In this document: positions 6,474 through 10,283 of the stretch, one piece after another
Position numbering within the stretch: the stretch's first letter is position 1
Layout: every line of letters begins with the position of its first letter
From: Clostridiales bacterium
GTDB lineage: Bacteria > Bacillota > Clostridia > Lachnospirales > Anaerotignaceae
Direction of reading: 5' to 3'
Assembly: GCA_019423725.1 (NCBI GenBank)
Contig: JAHZAW010000029.1
Span: 90,257-100,539, forward strand
DNA: 10,283 nt
The notes under the pieces: generated by a model
Told to the model about the DNA's origin: nothing
Database searches by the model: none
What the model saw: the letters and a program-made list of their open reading frames with translations, nothing else
Translations under genes and position numbers: made by a program

Positions 6474-7217
6474 ATGAAAAAAAATATCGCCGTTACTGTC
6501 CAGTACGACGGTACAAGATACAGAGGCTGGCAGAGACAGTCCGCCACAGCTGATACCATACAGGGAAAACTTGAAGCCATACTTTTTAAACTCACCGGCG
6601 AAGTCATAGAAGTGGACGGCTCCGGAAGGACCGACGCAGGCGTCCATGCCGCTGCCCAGCAGGCCAATTTCCATATCGATACGGAAATGACCCCCAATGA
6701 GCTCATGGACTATATGAACACCTACCTCCCCAGGGACATAGGCATCATCAGCGCCAGGGAGGCTTCCCCCAGGTTCCACAGCCGCCTCAATGCCATCAAA
6801 AAGACTTACTGCTACCGTATACATACCGGCAGGATACCATGTATATTCGGCGCCAGATACCGCTGGATAAGGGAAGGCAGCCTGGACACAGCCTCAATGC
6901 GTCTTGCAGCCCTTCACCTCCTTGGAAGGCACGATTTCAAAAGCTTTACCGACCTTAAAAAGACCAAAAAATCCACCATCAGGAACATAGAATCCATCGA
7001 TATACAGGAAAACGGCGACGATATTTCCATAACCTTTACCGGCGACAGCTTCCTTTACCACATGGTCAGGATATTGACCGGCACCCTCTGTGAAGTGGGT
7101 GAAGGCAGGCTCTCCCCCAATGATATGCCATCCATCCTGGATGCCCTTGACCGTCAGGCAGCCGGCCCCCTGGCTCCACCGGAAGGCCTTATGCTCATGA
7201 AGGTATACTATGACTGA
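6474..7217 (+). CDS. truA: tRNA pseudouridine(38-40) synthase
   Basis: TruA converts uridines 38, 39 and 40 in the anticodon arm of many tRNAs to pseudouridine. The 247-residue length is standard. The catalytic aspartate is Asp54 within GSGRTDAGVHA (49-59), the signature of the family. Near the N-terminus are YDGTRYRGWQRQ (11-22) and TIQGKLE (28-34), and the late SFLYHMVR motif is also intact. AGAGGGTG at 6461-6468 lies about five bases before the ATG and fixes the start. In many Firmicutes truA closes the energy-coupling-factor or ribosomal-protein cluster (ecfA-ecfT-truA-rplM); here it stands alone between its own candidate promoter and a strong terminator. It is divergent from murA. No anomaly is visible. 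Confidence 0.96.
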   Translation: MKKNIAVTVQYDGTRYRGWQRQSATADTIQGKLEAILFKLTGEVIEVDGSGRTDAGVHAAAQQANFHIDTEMTPNELMDYMNTYLPRDIGIISAREASPRFHSRLNAIKKTYCYRIHTGRIPCIFGARYRWIREGSLDTASMRLAALHLLGRHDFKSFTDLKKTKKSTIRNIESIDIQENGDDISITFTGDSFLYHMVRILTGTLCEVGEGRLSPNDMPSILDALDRQAAGPLAPPEGLMLMKVYYD

Positions 7218-7235
7218 TTTTTTATAAAACCACAG

Positions 7236-7265
7236 CTCCCCCAGACCCTGGGGGAGTTTTATTTT
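7236..7265 (+). terminator. Rho-independent terminator of truA
   Basis: CTCCCCCAG (7236-7244) pairs perfectly with CTGGGGGAG (7248-7256) across the short centre ACC, and TTTTATTTT follows at once. The GC-rich stem and T-tract are textbook. It lies 19 bases after the truA stop and separates truA from the CoA-transferase gene. Confidence 0.95.
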
Positions 7266-7679
7266 ACCTGGGATGTCTGCTGGGGATGGGACGGGCTTAA
7301 CAGAGGGGATTTATGCTGACACAGGACAAGACCTGGGCTGCGGGCGGGGGCTGTCTTGGACTTGGCTTTGGCCTGACTTTGGGCTTATCTTGCGGTTGCT
7401 CAGAGCTTGCAATGTTTCCGACAGTGTTCTTTATCACAGACCGGTCTTGTCTTTTGGCTGGCTTCTCGGCCTTGAAGTTGGCCAAGGCTTGCCTTTGGCT
7501 CTGGTTTTGGCTCTGGTCTGCATCAGGTTCGGGCCAGTTTATAGCCCCACCGCGGGACTGGTTTGGTCCAGTGTGGCGGCATTTTCACCGCCTGTCATCG
7601 TACTTTTAAACCGTATTTTCTCCCCTTCATGCACGCCTTCCAGCCTCTTTGATGTCATCATTATGTTATTACAAAATCG
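7266..7679. other. G/T-skewed low-complexity spacer without a convincing gene
   Basis: About 400 bases between the truA terminator and the next promoter. The plus strand is rich in G and T, with degenerate TTGGCT-like units, including two adjacent copies of TTGGCTCTGGT (roughly 7495-7518). Open frames exist on both strands. The plus frames give Leu/Trp/Gly-rich products. Read from the minus strand, two different frames give Pro/Lys/Glu/Gln-rich peptides containing PEPKPEPK and KPKVRPKPSP. None has a good start codon with a ribosome site, and each is cut by stops. It may be the remnant of a gene with a proline-lysine linker, a non-coding RNA, or plain repetitive spacer. Confidence 0.4.
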
Positions 7680-7708
7680 TTGACATAAGCCATGCCATAA
7701 AATATAAT
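7680..7708 (+). promoter_or_regulatory. Perfect consensus sigma-A promoter for the CoA-transferase gene
   Basis: TTGACA (7680-7685) and TATAAT (7703-7708) are both exact consensus hexamers with the optimal 17-base spacer. Transcription should start near 7715, leaving a leader of about 50 bases. This is the best promoter in the window and predicts strong constitutive expression unless a repressor acts. I see no clear operator. Confidence 0.92.
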
Positions 7709-7765
7709 TAAATACAGTTCTACATTACAGAAAACATAAAATCTACAACGAAAGGAAGTCAAGCA

Positions 7766-9073
7766 ATGTCATACGAGGAAATCTATAAATCAAAACTTAT
7801 GTCCGCCGAAGAAGCAGTCAAAGCTCATATCAAAAGCGGCGACAAAATATGTCTGGGCGGTCTTTCCATTGCCGATAAGGTTCTTTCCGCTGTCATAAAC
7901 GAAGTCAAAGCAGGAAACCTTGAGGATATATCCTTCTACGGAAACCTGACCACCGATTATATCGGTCTTGATGATAAGGATATACCTAAGGATAAATTCA
8001 GATATTATTCATTCTTCAACGGAGCCAATGAAAGGGCTGGAGCAGCCAATGGAGTAGTTACCCATGTTCCCCTTCATCTGAGCCGTTTTGAGGATTATCT
8101 TACATTTGTGGACCCCGATGTGGCTGTTATCCCCATGACACCTCCTGATGAACACGGATACTGCAACATAGGACCCGCGGGATACGCTCCCTCACCCCTT
8201 AACCATTCAAAGAAAATAATCGCCCAGATAAACAAATACATACCCAGGGTATACGGCTCAAGCCATGACTACCATGTCAGCCAGATAGCAGCCTTTGTGG
8301 AATATGATAATGACGCCGTAGTTCCTCCTTCAGCTCCTCCCACTCCCCTTGAGGAGAAGATCGCTTCATACATCCTTGAAATGATCCCCGATGGAGCCTG
8401 CATACAGCTGGGAATAGGCGGAACAGCCAATGCCGTTGGATACGGACTTAAGGATAAAAAACACCTTGGAGTACACAGCGAGATGTACACCGACTCCCTG
8501 GCATATCTCCAGAGCATAGGAGCCGTGGACAACAGCCAGAAATCATTTATGCCCGGCCTTTCCGTTGCGGGCTTTGCCTTCAGCACTGAGGCGACTAATA
8601 AATTCATCGCCAACAATCCCAAGGTATATTTCACTCCCTATCATTTTGTAAATGATGTGAGAAATATAGCTGCCAACGACAATATGATGTCCATCAATAC
8701 ATCCCTTTCCATCGACCTTACAGGCCAGCTCTGCTCCGAGAGCATCGGATTCAGACAGTACTCAGGTTCAGGCGGACAGGTGGACTATGTAAGGGGCGCT
8801 ACCCTCTCCAAGGGCGGTAAATCCTTCATCGCCGTTTCATCGGTGGCTAATACTAAAAACGGCCCCGTATCAAAAATATGCCTTAATCTGGCTCCCGGAA
8901 GCACCGTTACCACATTAAGGGCTGAGACCATGTATGTTGTAACAGAATACGGATGTGTAAACCTTCAGTTCTGTGACATACCCACAAGGGCCAAGAGACT
9001 CATAAGCATTGCCCATCCTGATTTCAGAGATGAACTCACATTTGAGGCAAAGAAAAACGGTCTTATTTACTAA
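7766..9073 (+). CDS. Acetyl-CoA hydrolase/transferase family protein, 4-hydroxybutyrate/butyrate:acetate CoA-transferase type
   Basis: A class I CoA-transferase that most likely exchanges CoA between acetyl-CoA and another carboxylate (4-hydroxybutyrate, butyrate, propionate or similar) in the fermentative cytoplasm. The 435-residue length fits the family. The putative catalytic glutamate is Glu239 in GVHSEMYTD (235-243), aligning with the active-site glutamate of clostridial 4-hydroxybutyrate CoA-transferase. The neighbouring LGIGGTANAV (215-224) and the later blocks QLCSESIG, SGSGGQVDYVRGA and VVTEYGCVNL are also family-typical. GGTANAV stands where many relatives have GGIPDAV, so the substrate may differ. 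AAAGGAAG (7751-7758) lies seven bases before the ATG. The gene is monocistronic, with a perfect promoter and its own terminator, as expected for an abundant fermentation enzyme. No partner pathway gene is nearby to reveal the substrate. Confidence 0.88.
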   Translation: MSYEEIYKSKLMSAEEAVKAHIKSGDKICLGGLSIADKVLSAVINEVKAGNLEDISFYGNLTTDYIGLDDKDIPKDKFRYYSFFNGANERAGAANGVVTHVPLHLSRFEDYLTFVDPDVAVIPMTPPDEHGYCNIGPAGYAPSPLNHSKKIIAQINKYIPRVYGSSHDYHVSQIAAFVEYDNDAVVPPSAPPTPLEEKIASYILEMIPDGACIQLGIGGTANAVGYGLKDKKHLGVHSEMYTDSLAYLQSIGAVDNSQKSFMPGLSVAGFAFSTEATNKFIANNPKVYFTPYHFVNDVRNIAANDNMMSINTSLSIDLTGQLCSESIGFRQYSGSGGQVDYVRGATLSKGGKSFIAVSSVANTKNGPVSKICLNLAPGSTVTTLRAETMYVVTEYGCVNLQFCDIPTRAKRLISIAHPDFRDELTFEAKKNGLIY

Positions 9074-9076
9074 AAT

Positions 9077-9106
9077 AAAAGACGCCTGATGGCGTCTTTT
9101 TTATTT
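9077..9106 (+). terminator. Rho-independent terminator of the CoA-transferase gene
   Basis: AAAAGACGCC (9077-9086) pairs perfectly with GGCGTCTTTT (9091-9100) around the loop TGAT, and the T-run continues past 9100. It begins three bases after the stop codon. The minus-strand reading also ends in a T-rich run, so it may also stop the convergent M20 gene. Confidence 0.95.
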
Positions 9107-9146
9107 TCTTAATTTCCGGCCCAGCCGCTTATGTATCCGATATGTC

Positions 9147-9167
9147 ATACCGCCTGTCAGGCCGTAT
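9147..9167. repeat. 21-base near-perfect palindrome between convergent genes
   Basis: ATAC-C-GCCTG-T-CAGGC-C-GTAT is symmetrical about position 9157 with one mismatched pair (C9151/C9163). It lies in the 9107-9247 spacer between two converging genes. No T-tract follows on either strand, so it is not an ordinary terminator. It may be a protein-binding site, a member of a dispersed repeat family, or chance. The rest of the spacer shows nothing recognisable. Confidence 0.4.
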
Positions 9168-9247
9168 TCATGACCTCAGAAGTACCGGCGCTGCAAAAGC
9201 CCATCTACAGTTCTCCTTAACCGCCGCAAACATAGCCTCACTGGGCC

Positions 9248-10283
9248 TTAGTCCTTCTTAAGCCAGTTTTTCATATAGTATTCCTTCCTGGCCTCAAAAT
9301 CTCCCCTGTCCGGTCTTTTTGCTGTATCAGAGGCAAGGTCACAGATGGTGCCGCACACCACCTTCACCGTATTGATATAGCAGTTTTCCTTGTCAGCTAT
9401 TTTAAAGGAGTCATTATGGAATATGCCCTCTATGCCGGAAAATCCAAACTGCACCGTGGGCAGCAGATATCCCAGGTCACCTATGTCTCCTGATGCCCCG
9501 GATACCACGTTTTCCTCTATCATATCTTCCCCGCATATCAAAAGCATGTTTTCCTTTATGGTCTCGTTGAGCTTCTTTGACTGGGAAAGGGGCATATATC
9601 CTATGGTGTTTTCTATCTCCCAGCCCAGTTCCAGAGCCTCCGCCGAATGTTCTATGCACAGGTCCGTTTTTTCCGCCGCCGATGTCAGCGTTTCGATATC
9701 ATTGGCCCTGACGTATGTTTCAAGCACCGTTCTGTCCGGGATTATGTTCACCGTTCCGCCGGGCTCCGTTATTACGGGATTTATCCTTACACCGGCCTCG
9801 GGCGCATATCTGTCCTTTAAAAAGGCTATGGCGTTTTCACATAACACTGCCCCATGAAGGGTGTTTTTCCCAAGCCATGGTGCCGCTCCCGAATGGGCCG
9901 CCTGTCCAGTGAACACAGCCTTTTTAGCCGTAAATCCCGCCAGGGTGGAATTTATATCGAACATCTTGTCCTTACTGCCATTGGCATGGGCTGATATGAC
10001 ACAGTCCACATCATCAAATATGCCCTTGGCTATCATATGCTGTTTGCCAGAGCGGTAAAGTATTTTTCCTTCCCTTATGAGGGAATCCCTATAGTCAAAG
10101 TCTATGAACTCCTCGGCGGGCGGGAAGATGAAACTCACCCTTACGCCGGCATTTTCAAGCAGTCCGCTTTCCTTGAGCATCTTTGCCGAAGCCAGTCCCA
10201 TGGCCGTCTGTATGCTGTGTCCGCAGGAATGTATAGTCCCCTCACCGGTCTTTGAGGGCAGTGCGTCTATGTCGCATACCACG
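9248..10283 (-). CDS. M20 family metallopeptidase/amidohydrolase, N-terminus missing
   Basis: A zinc-dependent hydrolase of the M20 amidohydrolase group (hippurate hydrolase, N-acyl-amino-acid and aminobenzoyl-glutamate hydrolases) that cleaves an amide bond of an acylated amino acid or small peptide. At least 344 residues lie in the window; about 50-80 N-terminal residues are off the right edge. The leftmost visible residues (VVCDIDALP) are internal family sequence, so the GTG at the edge is not a start. Metal ligands are visible (fragment numbering): Cys20 and His22 in HSCGHS, the PAEE glutamates at 57-58, His99 and His289. The dimerisation-domain motif GQAAHSGAAPWLGKN is at 126-140 and NIIPDR near 179-184. 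The usual Asp after HxCGH is Ser and the following DxH histidine is Gln, so activity could differ, though AbgB-like relatives also vary there. The gene converges on the CoA-transferase gene. Confidence 0.87.
   Translation of the reverse strand, partial: VVCDIDALPSKTGEGTIHSCGHSIQTAMGLASAKMLKESGLLENAGVRVSFIFPPAEEFIDFDYRDSLIREGKILYRSGKQHMIAKGIFDDVDCVISAHANGSKDKMFDINSTLAGFTAKKAVFTGQAAHSGAAPWLGKNTLHGAVLCENAIAFLKDRYAPEAGVRINPVITEPGGTVNIIPDRTVLETYVRANDIETLTSAAEKTDLCIEHSAEALELGWEIENTIGYMPLSQSKKLNETIKENMLLICGEDMIEENVVSGASGDIGDLGYLLPTVQFGFSGIEGIFHNDSFKIADKENCYINTVKVVCGTICDLASDTAKRPDRGDFEARKEYYMKNWLKKD

Noticed and set aside
7297..7485. 62-residue Lys/Pro-rich minus-strand frame
   Set aside because: It needs a TTG start with no ribosome site; the frame runs on upstream to a stop without any ATG. 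Kept only as a hint of a decayed gene.
7490..7520. Short tandem repeats as a CRISPR array
   Set aside because: Only two adjacent 11-12 base copies, no spacers of regular length, no cas genes.
7273..7683. 136-residue plus-strand open frame after the truA terminator
   Set aside because: Leu/Trp/Gly-rich low-complexity product, no ribosome site, begins just past a terminator with no promoter, and its end overlaps the -35 of the CoA-transferase promoter.
10280..10282. GTG at the right edge as start of the M20 gene
   Set aside because: The residues there (VVCDIDALP) match internal family sequence; the gene continues beyond the window.

Overview
The window comes from a Firmicutes (Bacillota) genome, most likely an anaerobic clostridium. 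This rests on purine-rich Shine-Dalgarno sites, AT-rich intergenic spacers, frequent ATA and AGG codons, an adjacent walJ-rlmH pair as seen in many Firmicutes, a clostridial-type GlgC, and a fermentation CoA-transferase of the 4-hydroxybutyrate/acetate type. Genus and species cannot be read from the sequence.

Layout, left to right. (1) 1-347, minus: N-terminal part of glgC (glycogen synthesis), cut by the left edge. (2) 348-640: AT-rich divergent spacer with a probable murC promoter and small repeats. (3) 641-2023, plus: complete murC. (4) 2024-2276: convergent spacer with a run of DnaA-box-like 9-mers and a strong, probably bidirectional, terminator. (5) 6117 down to 2277, minus: a probable operon of murA, walJ, a doubtful small ORF, rlmH and an integral-membrane acyltransferase. 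(6) 6118-6473: divergent spacer with an extended -10 promoter and leader hairpin for murA, and a weaker promoter for truA. (7) 6474-7217, plus: truA with its own terminator. (8) 7257-7679: a G/T-skewed, low-complexity stretch with no convincing gene. (9) 7680-9106, plus: a single-gene unit consisting of a perfect consensus promoter, a CoA-transferase gene and a terminator. (10) 9248-10283, minus: C-terminal part of an M20 metallopeptidase/amidohydrolase that runs off the right edge.

The main theme is cell-wall precursor synthesis and growth housekeeping: MurA makes the first committed step, MurC adds the first peptide residue to UDP-MurNAc, WalJ and RlmH are conserved partners, and the acyltransferase at the operon's end may modify an envelope sugar. 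The CoA-transferase and M20 hydrolase belong to fermentation and amide or peptide use and are not obviously linked to the wall genes.

I found no mobile element, CRISPR array, tRNA, rRNA or clear new system. The points most worth a second look are the DnaA-box-like run after murC, the unexplained stretch at 7257-7679, and the possible coupled ORF between walJ and rlmH.
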